64,000 nucleotides of DNA. Origin: Labrys sp. KNU-23 (GTDB lineage Bacteria > Pseudomonadota > Alphaproteobacteria > Rhizobiales > Labraceae). Below, piece after piece: positions 9,193 through 19,010 of the stretch. The notes beneath the pieces were generated by a model. That model saw only the letters and a list, made by a program, of their open reading frames with translations, was not told the origin of the DNA and made no database searches. Location: the NCBI RefSeq assembly GCF_008330945.1, contig NZ_CP043488.1:868001-932000 (forward strand). Reading direction: 5' to 3'. Position numbers and translations under genes: made by a program. Positions within the stretch are counted from its first letter, which is position 1, and every line of letters starts with the position of its first letter.

Positions 9193-10140
9193 ATGAAACA
9201 GGACACGGAACAAGCCCTCGGATCCTATCGGGTCGGCGCTGCCACCATCACCAAGATTCCGGAATTGGCACTCGATGGGGTCGATGCCGCTCTTCTCTAT
9301 CCCGACTGCGATCCCGAGATGGCAGCCGAGGAAGCGCGAAAATTGGGACCGGGATCGGTCGACGAGCAGACGGGGCTGTTGCGCCAGAGCGTTCACGCCT
9401 GGCTGGTGACGACACCGGATCGGGTGATCCTCGTCGACACGGCCTCCGGCAACGACAAGGAGCGGCCCGGCCTGGCGGTGCTGCATCATCTCAATGAGCC
9501 GTTTCTTGAGCGGCTGAATGCGGCCGGCGTTACGCCCGATGGCGTCGATCTGGTGCTGCTGACCCACATCCACGCTGATCATGTGGGGTGGAATACGAGC
9601 AAGGCCGGAGGACGATGGGTCCCGACCTTTCCGAATGCCCGCTATGTCTTTTCCGCCCGCGAACGTGCCTATAACGCGGCGCTCGCGGCAGCGACGGGCT
9701 CGGATGCCGCGATCCGGGTCGAAACGGGCCTGGGCTCCATGGCTCGCCTGCCATTGCCCGGCGTGTTCGAAGACAGCATGGTTCCCATCCTCGAAGCAGG
9801 GCTCGCCCGTGAGATCACGGTGGATGGCTCGGAAGTGGAAGAGGGCTTCTTCTTCTTTCCCAGTCCCGGCCACAGCATCGACCACGCCTCGATCGGCTTT
9901 CGTTCAGAGGGCGAATACGCCCTGTTCTGGGGCGATGTGCTGCATCATCCTCTCCAGGTCGCCAGGCCGGACTGGAACTCTGCCTATTGCGAGTTCCCGC
10001 AGGCGGCCACCACGTCGCGCCGCTGGGCTCTGAACCATGCCGCCGAGACGGGCGCCCTGGTGCTGACCACGCATTTCGCCGAGACCTCAGCCGGCCGCGT
10101 CCGTCGCGACGGCGGCGCCTTCGGCTGGCAATTCGTCTGA
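9193..10140 (+). CDS. MBL-fold metallohydrolase
   Basis: Metallo-beta-lactamase-fold hydrolase of about 315 residues. The zinc motif HxHxDH is present in LLTHIHADHVGWN, with further ligands in SPGHSIDHASIGF and FWGDVLHHP, and a late TTHFAE. The architecture resembles the methyl-parathion-hydrolase/AHL-lactonase-like group; the substrate cannot be named. The start at 9193 is chosen because GGAG lies 6 bp upstream, whereas an ATG at 9157 has no ribosome site. Divergent from the LysR gene and followed after 14 bp by an alpha/beta hydrolase, suggesting a small LysR-controlled degradation unit. Confidence 0.88.
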   Translation: MKQDTEQALGSYRVGAATITKIPELALDGVDAALLYPDCDPEMAAEEARKLGPGSVDEQTGLLRQSVHAWLVTTPDRVILVDTASGNDKERPGLAVLHHLNEPFLERLNAAGVTPDGVDLVLLTHIHADHVGWNTSKAGGRWVPTFPNARYVFSARERAYNAALAAATGSDAAIRVETGLGSMARLPLPGVFEDSMVPILEAGLAREITVDGSEVEEGFFFFPSPGHSIDHASIGFRSEGEYALFWGDVLHHPLQVARPDWNSAYCEFPQAATTSRRWALNHAAETGALVLTTHFAETSAGRVRRDGGAFGWQFV

Positions 10141-10154
10141 TTAAGGAACCTGTC

Positions 10155-11159
10155 ATGATTTCCGCCGATCCCTTTTCGACGCCGCGCGTCATTGCCCGGA
10201 CCCAGCTGATCGCGAGTGATACGCCGGGCATCCAGCTGCAACTTCTCAACAAGCGACCAGACGGCATGAGCACGTTCAGCCCCGCGCGCACTTTGGTGAT
10301 GATGCATGGCGCCACGTTTCCCTCGGCGAGCCTGTTCGATGTGCCGGTGGCCGAGGGCTCGTTCATGGATGTGCTGGCACGTGCCGGCTACGATGTCTGG
10401 GCTGTCGACGCGCGAGGCTATGGCGGCTCCACCCGCTTGCCCGAGATGGAACGACCGCCCGAAGACGGAGCTCCCCTGACGCCGGCCCGCACGGCAGCGC
10501 GGGACCTTGCCGCCGCGGTCGACTTCATCCGTCGCGAACGTGGCATAGCACGGCTTGGCGTACTCGGCATGTCCTGGGGGGCGACGGTTGCCGGCATTCT
10601 TGCCAGCCAGCCGGATGCGCCGGTCGAGAAACTCGTGCTGGTGACACCCCTCTGGCTCTCGGAAAAACCATTGCGGATCGACGCGGGAGGACCGCTCGCA
10701 GCCTATCGTCTCGTCAGCCCCGGAGCCTTCGAGGCGGCATGGCGAAGTCCTGCGCCGGAAGAGGCGAGGGGGACCTTGATACCCAAGGGCTGGTTCGAGA
10801 CCTGGGAGAAGGAGACACTCGCGACCGATGTGAGCTCGCCCGTGCCCGGAACAATCAGGGCCCCCTCCGGTGCCGTGCAGGACGTGCGCGAGCATTGGAC
10901 CGTCGGCAGGCCGCTCTACGACCCCTCGGACATAGGCTGTCCGGTGCTGCTGGTCGGTGCGGAATGGGATGTCGATGTCCGGTTCGACATGGCGCATGAT
11001 CTGTTCGTCCGCTTCACCAAGGCACCCTATAAGCGTTTCCTCGAGATCGGGCAGGCGACGCATATGGTACTCATGGAGAGGAACCGGCGGCAGGCCTTCG
11101 ACGCGGTGATCGGCTTCCTTAATGAAGGTTTCACCCAGGGCGATTACTTGGCTCGATAG
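10155..11159 (+). CDS. alpha/beta hydrolase
   Basis: Alpha/beta-hydrolase of 334 residues. Oxyanion-loop HGATFPSASL, strand-loop VDARGYGGSTR, nucleophile elbow GMSWGATVAG (serine) and a late acid/histidine region ending GQATHMVLME are all visible. Cytosolic, with no signal peptide. The ATG at 10155 follows AAGGAA and lies 14 bp after the MBL hydrolase, so the two are likely one operon. The chemistry would be ester, lactone or amide hydrolysis; no specific substrate can be read from the sequence. Confidence 0.85.
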   Translation: MISADPFSTPRVIARTQLIASDTPGIQLQLLNKRPDGMSTFSPARTLVMMHGATFPSASLFDVPVAEGSFMDVLARAGYDVWAVDARGYGGSTRLPEMERPPEDGAPLTPARTAARDLAAAVDFIRRERGIARLGVLGMSWGATVAGILASQPDAPVEKLVLVTPLWLSEKPLRIDAGGPLAAYRLVSPGAFEAAWRSPAPEEARGTLIPKGWFETWEKETLATDVSSPVPGTIRAPSGAVQDVREHWTVGRPLYDPSDIGCPVLLVGAEWDVDVRFDMAHDLFVRFTKAPYKRFLEIGQATHMVLMERNRRQAFDAVIGFLNEGFTQGDYLAR

Positions 11160-11244
11160 CAGGCCGGCGTTCGCGCATGCCGAGCTTTGCCTGCTCTGGT
11201 TTACCGGCCGTCTCCGAGATTGGCGGGCTCGAGGAGGCGAAAGC

Positions 11245-12048
11245 ATGAGGCTAGGTGCGATCGGCTGGCGAAGAACCGGCATGGCTTTCGCCATCCTCGC
11301 CGCACTGGCTGGCCTGTCCCTGTTTTTCCTCGTCTCGCGGTTTCTCGATCCCGACGCCCTCTGGAAGATAGTCAACGGAAAATGCGTGCCGGAACAACAG
11401 CAGGGAACCGCCCGCCATCATTGTGCCGAGGTCGATCTCAGCAAAGGGATCGATCGCGGTTTTGCCGTCCTCAAGGACAATGCCCCGACGAAGCCCTACA
11501 ATTATCTGCTCATCCCGACGAAACGCATCACCGGCATCGAGGACGCGGCGCTCATGGCGCCTGATGCGGAGAACTATTTCGAGCATGCCTGGGCCGCGCG
11601 GTCCTATCTCGACGCGATCCTCAAGCGCAACCTGGATTGGAACATGGTCGCGCTCGCCGTGAATTCAGCCAAGGACAGGTCGCAGAACCAGCTTCATATC
11701 CATGTCGGCTGTGTCAGGTCGGACATTCGCAGCGCTCTGAAAGACAATGAGGCGAGGCTTTCGCAGGGCTGGTCGCCACTGACGCTGCCAGCGTCCGATC
11801 CTCCCTATGTCGCCCTCAAGCTGATGCGGGACAACCTCTCCGGCTTCAATCCGTTTCAGGCGCTTGCCAACGGCATTCCCGAAGCCAGGGCAGCGATGGG
11901 ACTTCAGACCATCGTCGTGGTCGGCGCGGTGTTCAGGGATGAAAGCCGGGGATTTTACATCCTCAGCCGCCATCGGCAGGAAGGCGCACCGGCCCATGGC
12001 GAGGACCTGATCGACCCAGCCTGTCAATTGGCCAAGCAGACGCCATAA
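11245..12048 (+). CDS. cdh: CDP-diacylglycerol pyrophosphatase
   Basis: Membrane-anchored CDP-diacylglycerol diphosphatase of 267 residues, similar in size to E. coli Cdh (251). It would hydrolyse CDP-diacylglycerol to phosphatidate and CMP. An N-terminal transmembrane helix (GMAFAILAALAGLSLFFLV) is followed by a region with the HIT-like catalytic motif NQLHIHVGC. The N-terminal third has LWKIVNGKCVP and a DKAP-like NAPTKPYNYLLIPT. The start at 11245 has a perfect GGAGG 7 bp upstream; an upstream in-frame start would overlap the preceding hydrolase. Possibly cotranscribed with it. Confidence 0.85.
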   Translation: MRLGAIGWRRTGMAFAILAALAGLSLFFLVSRFLDPDALWKIVNGKCVPEQQQGTARHHCAEVDLSKGIDRGFAVLKDNAPTKPYNYLLIPTKRITGIEDAALMAPDAENYFEHAWAARSYLDAILKRNLDWNMVALAVNSAKDRSQNQLHIHVGCVRSDIRSALKDNEARLSQGWSPLTLPASDPPYVALKLMRDNLSGFNPFQALANGIPEARAAMGLQTIVVVGAVFRDESRGFYILSRHRQEGAPAHGEDLIDPACQLAKQTP

Positions 12049-12156
12049 GCCGGCTGGGAGCGGAAGCCGGCGGCTGTTACGCTGACAGTCGCGATGCAGC
12101 GCGGCCGCGCCTCCGGGGCCGGACAAGATGGCTGCTCGAAAAACGGGGAGGGCGCC

Positions 12157-12555
12157 ATGATCGATGAGACGATCACGAAGGCAATTGTTGAGCAGGTGGC
12201 GGAAGCGCTGATCTTTGCGACCGTCGATGGCAAGATTGCCCTGTGGAACAGGGGGGCGACCCTGCTGTTCGGTTTCGACCGGGATGAGGCCACCGGCCAA
12301 TCGCTCGATCTCATCATTCCGCCCCATCTCAGGAATGCGCATTGGGCAGGGTTCGATGCGGCGATCCGGACCGGACAATTGAAGCTGAACGGCAAGCCGA
12401 CCTTGACCAGGGCGCTGCATAAGACGGGACGCAAGCTCTATGTCGAAATGAGTTTCGCTCTCGTCGAAGCCGACCACGGAATCCTCGGTTCCGTCGCAGT
12501 GGCCCGTGACGTCACCGAAAGGATCGAACGGGAACGGGCGGGCGCGGCCCGATAA
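12157..12555 (+). CDS. single PAS-domain protein
   Basis: Small cytosolic protein of 132 residues that is almost entirely one PAS domain: VAEALIFATVDGKIALWNRG, then LFGFDRDEATGQSLDLIIPP, and a closing VARDVTERIERE. There is no attached kinase, cyclase or HTH output domain, so it is either a stand-alone sensor/adaptor or a ligand-binding module for a separate partner. The ATG at 12157 follows GGGGAGG. The gene converges on the thioesterase gene downstream. Confidence 0.8.
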   Translation: MIDETITKAIVEQVAEALIFATVDGKIALWNRGATLLFGFDRDEATGQSLDLIIPPHLRNAHWAGFDAAIRTGQLKLNGKPTLTRALHKTGRKLYVEMSFALVEADHGILGSVAVARDVTERIERERAGAAR

Positions 12556-12592
12556 GGAGCGTCAGGCGGCCGGAGCCACCTGTCGAGGGCGC

Positions 12593-13042
12593 TCAATCGA
12601 CAATGCCGTCTTTGCCTTCGATGGCCATGAGCGTCGCCGTCAGCACGGCGATCAGTCGTTCCTTGCCTTCGCTCTGGGCAAAGACCTCGGCCTGTGCCAG
12701 CGTCAGCGTGCGACCGGCCTTGATCACCTTGCCGCGCGCCACGATACGCTCGCCCGCGGCCGGAGCCAGCAGATTGATCTTGAATTCCGCGGTTAGAACG
12801 CCCCGCTCGAGCGGCATCAGGCTGAGGGCGGCATAGCCCGCCGCGCTGTCGGCAATGGCGCTCACAGCGCCGGCATGAACGAAGCCATGCTGTTGCGAAA
12901 CCTTGCTTGTGGGTACGAGAAATATCTCGACGTGCCCCGGCAACACACGCGCCAGCGTTGCCCCCAGCGTGTGCATGAGGCCCTGCTTTGCAAAGCTGGC
13001 CCGAATGCGGCCCTCGACCCGCGCGATTTCCGGTTCCGTCAC
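12593..13042 (-). CDS. PaaI-family hotdog thioesterase
   Basis: Hotdog-fold acyl-CoA thioesterase-like protein of 149 residues. The segment QQHGFVHAGAVSAIADSAAG matches the PaaI-type catalytic helix (HGG-x-x-x-x-x-x-D variant, here HAGAVSAIAD), followed by TAEFKINLLAPA and the GRTL strand. Predicted to hydrolyse acyl- or aryl-CoA thioesters in the cytosol. The GTG start at 13042 is supported by GGAGG 4 bp upstream. It is a monocistronic gene converging with the PAS gene. Confidence 0.85.
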   Translation of the reverse strand: MTEPEIARVEGRIRASFAKQGLMHTLGATLARVLPGHVEIFLVPTSKVSQQHGFVHAGAVSAIADSAAGYAALSLMPLERGVLTAEFKINLLAPAAGERIVARGKVIKAGRTLTLAQAEVFAQSEGKERLIAVLTATLMAIEGKDGIVD

Positions 13043-13377
13043 ATGGCCTCCATTCGGAAGATGGTCGATAGGGCATCATTCATGATGCGGCGCGCCGACC
13101 CCTCCGCACACTAATAAATCAAATCAGCGGCCGATGCTTCGATGTAAATCATGAGAGAAGAACGGCGCCGGCCGATCGCAAGTCCCGATCGGGCTGCGTC
13201 CTGCATTCTACGTCGGATGGACCGGCCAGGATAATAAAACGCATTGAAATAACTAGGTTTTCTTGAGATAATACGGGTAGTGCGAAGAACGCCCGGCTGA
13301 GGATGTTCTCAAGCAACGCACGGTGGTCCTCAAGGGTGTTTGAGCCAAGCTCATCGTAGCCTGAGAGGAGGCGCGTT
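13043..13377. other. intergenic region between thioesterase and SPW genes
   Basis: The 335-bp divergent gap is relatively AT-rich around 13105-13160 and 13230-13290. It must hold promoters for both flanking genes. I find no convincing conserved promoter, riboswitch or repeat. GAGGAGG near 13365 is the ribosome site of the SPW gene. Confidence 0.4.
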
Positions 13378-13752
13378 ATGGCAACGTTCAACGTCATGGG
13401 GCCCTTGGGGCTCTTGCAGCACCGACGCTGGGAGGACATCGCCTCGATGATCCTCGGTGTCGCAATCGTCATCTCTCCCCTGTGGTTCGGCACCGCGGAA
13501 ACGCCGACCGCGATGCTGGTCACCGCATTGGTCGGTGCGGCCGTGGTGGTGCTCGCCGGGCTGGAGGTGGTGTTCCTGCGGCGCTGGGAGGAGATCCTGT
13601 CGCTCGCTTGCGGTCTGTGGCTGGCAGTGCAGCCATTCGTGTTCACCTATGGCCCACCGCTGCGCAACTGGCACATCGTGCTCGGCGCACTCGTGGCGAT
13701 CCTGGCGATCCTGGAACTCTGGCAGGACCGCAATCGCGACATGTCGGCGTAG
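13378..13752 (+). CDS. SPW repeat membrane protein
   Basis: Membrane protein of 124 residues with four predicted helices and two copies of the SPW-type repeat. One runs from RRWEDIASMILGVAIVISPLWF; the second, from RRWEEILSLACGLWLAVQPF, has QPF in place of SPW. SPW proteins are small inner-membrane proteins of unknown function that are common in rhizobia and often stress-induced. GAGGAGG precedes the ATG. A strong hairpin follows 17 bp after the stop. Confidence 0.85.
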   Translation: MATFNVMGPLGLLQHRRWEDIASMILGVAIVISPLWFGTAETPTAMLVTALVGAAVVVLAGLEVVFLRRWEEILSLACGLWLAVQPFVFTYGPPLRNWHIVLGALVAILAILELWQDRNRDMSA

Positions 13753-13768
13753 CTTGGTGAAAGGATGC

Positions 13769-13799
13769 GTGGCCAGGCCTCTGCAACAGGCCTGGCCAC
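13769..13799 (+). terminator. hairpin terminator after SPW gene
   Basis: Perfect 12-bp stem (GTGGCCAGGCCT at 13769-13780 pairing with 13788-13799) around a 7-nt loop. It is followed by TGCTTTATCCCTGTTCT, a weak T-rich tail. Placement 17 bp after the stop fits termination of the SPW gene. Confidence 0.65.
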
Positions 13800-14108
13800 T
13801 GCTTTATCCCTGTTCTAAATCAGAAGTTGCCTACATCGAGCACCCATGGCGCCCACCGGTTTTGCGGCTGAGGGCCAGCCTGGGCCAATGGGCAGCCCTT
13901 CTCCAGTAAATCGGCGATTGCACCGCGCCACCGCGGCCCTGTACGTGTTCTACGGAGGCAGAGGAGCCGGACTGGAGATTGAATGGCGGAGGAGACCTCG
14001 CCGGGCTTGGCGAAAGCTGGAGAGCTGCCAATTCAAGCACGCTTGGCGGTCGGCTCAGTTGTTGTAGTGTCTCGGCATCCGGATGCGAGTCGCGCCAGAA
14101 GGGAACAG

Positions 14109-15275
14109 ATGATGACCGCCTTATTGCCGAATGTGGACCCCGATGGCCTCCTCGAATATTCGGTCGTCTTTACCGATCGCGCGCTCAACCATATGTCGCA
14201 GGTCTTCCAGGGCGTCATGCGGGATATCTCGCAAACGTTGCGCCGCGTTTACAACGCGCAAGAGGGCGCGGGCGTGGCCTTGGTGCCCGGCGGCGGTACC
14301 TATGCCATGGAGGCGGTGGCGCGCCAGCTCGCCCACGGCAAGAAGGTGCTCGTCATCCGCAACGGCTGGTTCTCCTATCGCTGGACGCAGATATTCGAGA
14401 TGGGGGCCATCCCCGCCGAGAGCATCGTGTTGAAGGCGCGCCAGACGCAATCGGAGTCCGGGGCGCGCCAGCAGCCCTTCCAGCCCGTGCCGATCGACGA
14501 GGCCGTGGCCGTCATCGAGGCAGAGCGTCCGAACCTGGTCTTCGCGCCGCATGTGGAGACTGCCTCCGGCATCATGCTGCCGGACGGGTACATGAAGGCA
14601 ATTGCTGACGCGGCTCATAAGGTCGGGGCGCTCTTTGTCCTCGATTGCATCGCCTCGGGCTGTGTCTGGGTCGACATGAAGGAAGTCGGCGTCGACGTGC
14701 TGATCTCGGCGCCGCAGAAGGGGTGGAGCGCTTCTCCCTGCAGCGGCATCGTCATGCTGAGCGAAGCTGCGAAGGCTCAGGTGAAGGCCAGCACCAGTTC
14801 CTCCTTTGCCTGTGACCTGAAGAAGTGGCTCGAGATCATGGAGGCCTATGAGAAGGGCGGCCATGCCTACCATGCCACCTTGCCGACCGATGCCCTGCGC
14901 GGGTTCCGCGACGCCGTGCTGGAAACCGAGGCGAGAGGCTTCGAGAAGGTGAAGGCGGCGCAACTCGAACTCGGCGCTCGTGTGCGCCAGCTCTTCGCTC
15001 AACGTGGTTTTGCCAGCGTTGCTGCGCCGGGCTTCGGAGCCCCCGGGGTCGTCGTCTGCTATACCGACGATCCTGGCATCAAGTCCGGTGCCAAGTTTGT
15101 TGCCGTCGGCGTGCAGGCAGCCGCTGGCGTGCCCCTCATGTGCGACGAACCCGCTGATTTCCAGACCTTCCGTGTCGGCCTTTTCGGCCTCGACAAGCTC
15201 GCCGACATCGACCGCACGGTGGACAATCTCGAACGGGCCCTGGGCGAGGTCGTCGGTACTGCGAACGTGCGGTAG
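14109..15275 (+). CDS. class V aminotransferase-fold PLP enzyme
   Basis: PLP-dependent fold-type I enzyme, 388 residues from this start. The PLP-lysine region is SAPQKGWSASP and the pocket strand is FVLDCIASGCVWVDMKEVGVD. The N-terminal VPGGGTYAMEAVARQ matches the G-S/T-G-T pyridoxal-phosphate loop of the alanine-glyoxylate/phosphonate aminotransferase group. The exact reaction is not clear: it does not show the conserved opening of serine-glyoxylate aminotransferases. The start at 14109 (or the adjacent ATG at 14112) is preferred because AAGGGAA lies about 8 bp upstream. An in-frame ATG at 13983 adds 42 residues with no family-like content. Confidence 0.8.
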   Translation: MMTALLPNVDPDGLLEYSVVFTDRALNHMSQVFQGVMRDISQTLRRVYNAQEGAGVALVPGGGTYAMEAVARQLAHGKKVLVIRNGWFSYRWTQIFEMGAIPAESIVLKARQTQSESGARQQPFQPVPIDEAVAVIEAERPNLVFAPHVETASGIMLPDGYMKAIADAAHKVGALFVLDCIASGCVWVDMKEVGVDVLISAPQKGWSASPCSGIVMLSEAAKAQVKASTSSSFACDLKKWLEIMEAYEKGGHAYHATLPTDALRGFRDAVLETEARGFEKVKAAQLELGARVRQLFAQRGFASVAAPGFGAPGVVVCYTDDPGIKSGAKFVAVGVQAAAGVPLMCDEPADFQTFRVGLFGLDKLADIDRTVDNLERALGEVVGTANVR

Positions 15276-15319
15276 CGATGAAGCCGGAGTGTTATCCGGC
15301 GCTCGGTCTGGTGAGGAGA

Positions 15320-16279
15320 TCACGCTGACCGATGAAGAGCGGCAGGGGTCAGCTGCAAGTCGGACGATCCCTGGTCGTGGCGCAGTCTGAGGAGATCGGC
15401 CGCGTTTCGAACCACCTTGGAGATCTCCAGCAGCTGTTTGACGAGGGGACTGGTCTTGCGCCAGATCATGCCGATGGTGCGTGAAGGCTGAGGATCCGCG
15501 AAACGGGCGATGGAGACATGTGCCGAGCGTGTTTCCATCGGTACGGCCATTTCCGGGATCAGGGTGACCCCGATGCCGGCTCCGACCATCTGGACGAGCG
15601 TCGACAGAGAGCTGCCATCCAGCAATTCGCGCGTCCGAAGGGAAGGGGCGTTGCAGAAGGCCAGCGCCTGATCGCGAAAGCAGTGGCCTTCCTCCAGCAG
15701 GAGCAGCCGCATTTCGCTGAGCATCTCCCGGTCCGGCACCGGCTTGCCCTCGTCCTCGCTTGGCCTCACGAGTACGAAGCTTTCGGTGAACAGGGCCACT
15801 TCGTTGAAGGATGGTTCCGATACCGGCAGGGCGACGATGGCGGTATCGAGACGCCCGTCGATGAGTTCCTGGATCAGCCGGGGGGTTACGGTTTCGCGTA
15901 CATGGATGTCCAGGCCTTCATGCGAACTGGCCAGGTTGCCGACGAGGGTTGGCAACAGATAGGGAGCAACCGTTGGGATGATGCCGATGCGTAGCGGCCC
16001 GACCAGCTGGTCCTGCCAGATTTGTGCGAGATCTCCCAACGCCTCGACTGCGCGCAGAATGTCGCGGGCCCGTGTGGCGAACTCGTTGCCAAAACTGGTG
16101 AGCCGGATCTGGCGCGCGCCTCTTTCGAACAGCGCCAGACCCAGGCCCTCCTCCAATTCCTTGATCTGCATCGACAAAGCGGGCTGGGAGATTGCGCAAG
16201 CGTCCGCCGCCCGGCCGAAATGGCTATGCCGGACCAGTGCCTCGACATAGCGCAGCTGCCGGAGCGTCAGGTTTTTCAT
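15320..16279 (-). CDS. oxyR: OxyR hydrogen peroxide sensor (LysR family)
   Basis: LysR-type peroxide-sensing activator of 319 residues. The N-terminal winged helix (LTLRQLRYVEALVRHSHFGRAA) is followed by the regulatory domain containing LLEEGHCFRDQALAFC. Cys200 and Cys209 here correspond to the redox pair Cys199/Cys208 of E. coli OxyR with identical spacing. Oxidation to the disulfide switches the protein to its activating form. It is divergent from katG, its classic target, across a 371-bp gap. An ATAAG-N5-CTTAT palindrome directly at its start codon is a likely autoregulatory site. Confidence 0.95.
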   Translation of the reverse strand: MKNLTLRQLRYVEALVRHSHFGRAADACAISQPALSMQIKELEEGLGLALFERGARQIRLTSFGNEFATRARDILRAVEALGDLAQIWQDQLVGPLRIGIIPTVAPYLLPTLVGNLASSHEGLDIHVRETVTPRLIQELIDGRLDTAIVALPVSEPSFNEVALFTESFVLVRPSEDEGKPVPDREMLSEMRLLLLEEGHCFRDQALAFCNAPSLRTRELLDGSSLSTLVQMVGAGIGVTLIPEMAVPMETRSAHVSIARFADPQPSRTIGMIWRKTSPLVKQLLEISKVVRNAADLLRLRHDQGSSDLQLTPAALHRSA

Positions 16280-16292
16280 AAGCTAACCTTAT
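16278..16292. promoter_or_regulatory. candidate OxyR/LysR-type binding palindrome
   Basis: ATAAG-CTAAC-CTTAT is a perfect 5-bp inverted repeat that contains the LysR T-N11-A core and overlaps the oxyR start codon. It is followed at 16293-16320 by further AT-rich near-repeats. It fits an OxyR site for autoregulation and divergent katG activation; the assignment is by position and symmetry only. Confidence 0.4.
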
Positions 16293-16512
16293 CGCAATAA
16301 TCGGAAAAGCTGACTTAAACTGATGATCGGACTCTAGTAAAGCTCTAATCGGGGGCGATGAGGCGAGTCGAATGCGACCCGGATCCCACGTCGAGACCCC
16401 ACGCAATGCCGCCTTGATGGCGCATGGAATTCGGGTGGCTGCGATTAATGTCGTCTGCAGGGTGTTCTATTGCAGGGAAGCGGTCGGCAGGGGCCGTGCC
16501 GCGTTCAGGGGC

Positions 16513-16557
16513 CGCTCTCCTATGGGGCGTCTTCTCATGGGCCGTTCTCTCATGGGC
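16513..16557 (+). repeat. three imperfect 15-bp tandem repeats in katG leader region
   Basis: Units beginning CGCTCTCCTATGGGG, CGTCTTCTCATGGGC and CGTTCTCTCATGGGC lie head to tail about 95 bp before the katG start, inside the oxyR-katG gap. The last two units differ at two positions. No gene of known family uses this stretch. Confidence 0.6.
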
Positions 16558-16581
16558 CATGACACGCAATTGTCTTTCTGA

Positions 16582-18855
<2,274 letters not shown>

Positions 18856-18902
18856 GCGCCTTGAAAGCTGCCGGGATCCGTCAAGGGCCCGGTACAGCAT
18901 GG

Positions 18903-18931
18903 AAAGCCACCCTCGCAAGGGGTGGCTTTTC
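18903..18931 (+). terminator. rho-independent terminator of katG
   Basis: Perfect 10-bp stem (AAAGCCACCC at 18903-18912 with 18920-18929) and a 7-nt loop, ending in TTTTCGCG. It begins 47 bp after the katG stop. Confidence 0.85.
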
Positions 18932-19010
18932 GCGTTTGAAGCGAGCTTTCTGGTTGCCGATGCTGCCGATATGCTCCGGTGGCAAGTGAAGCGCGGAGTG
19001 GGAACTGCAG

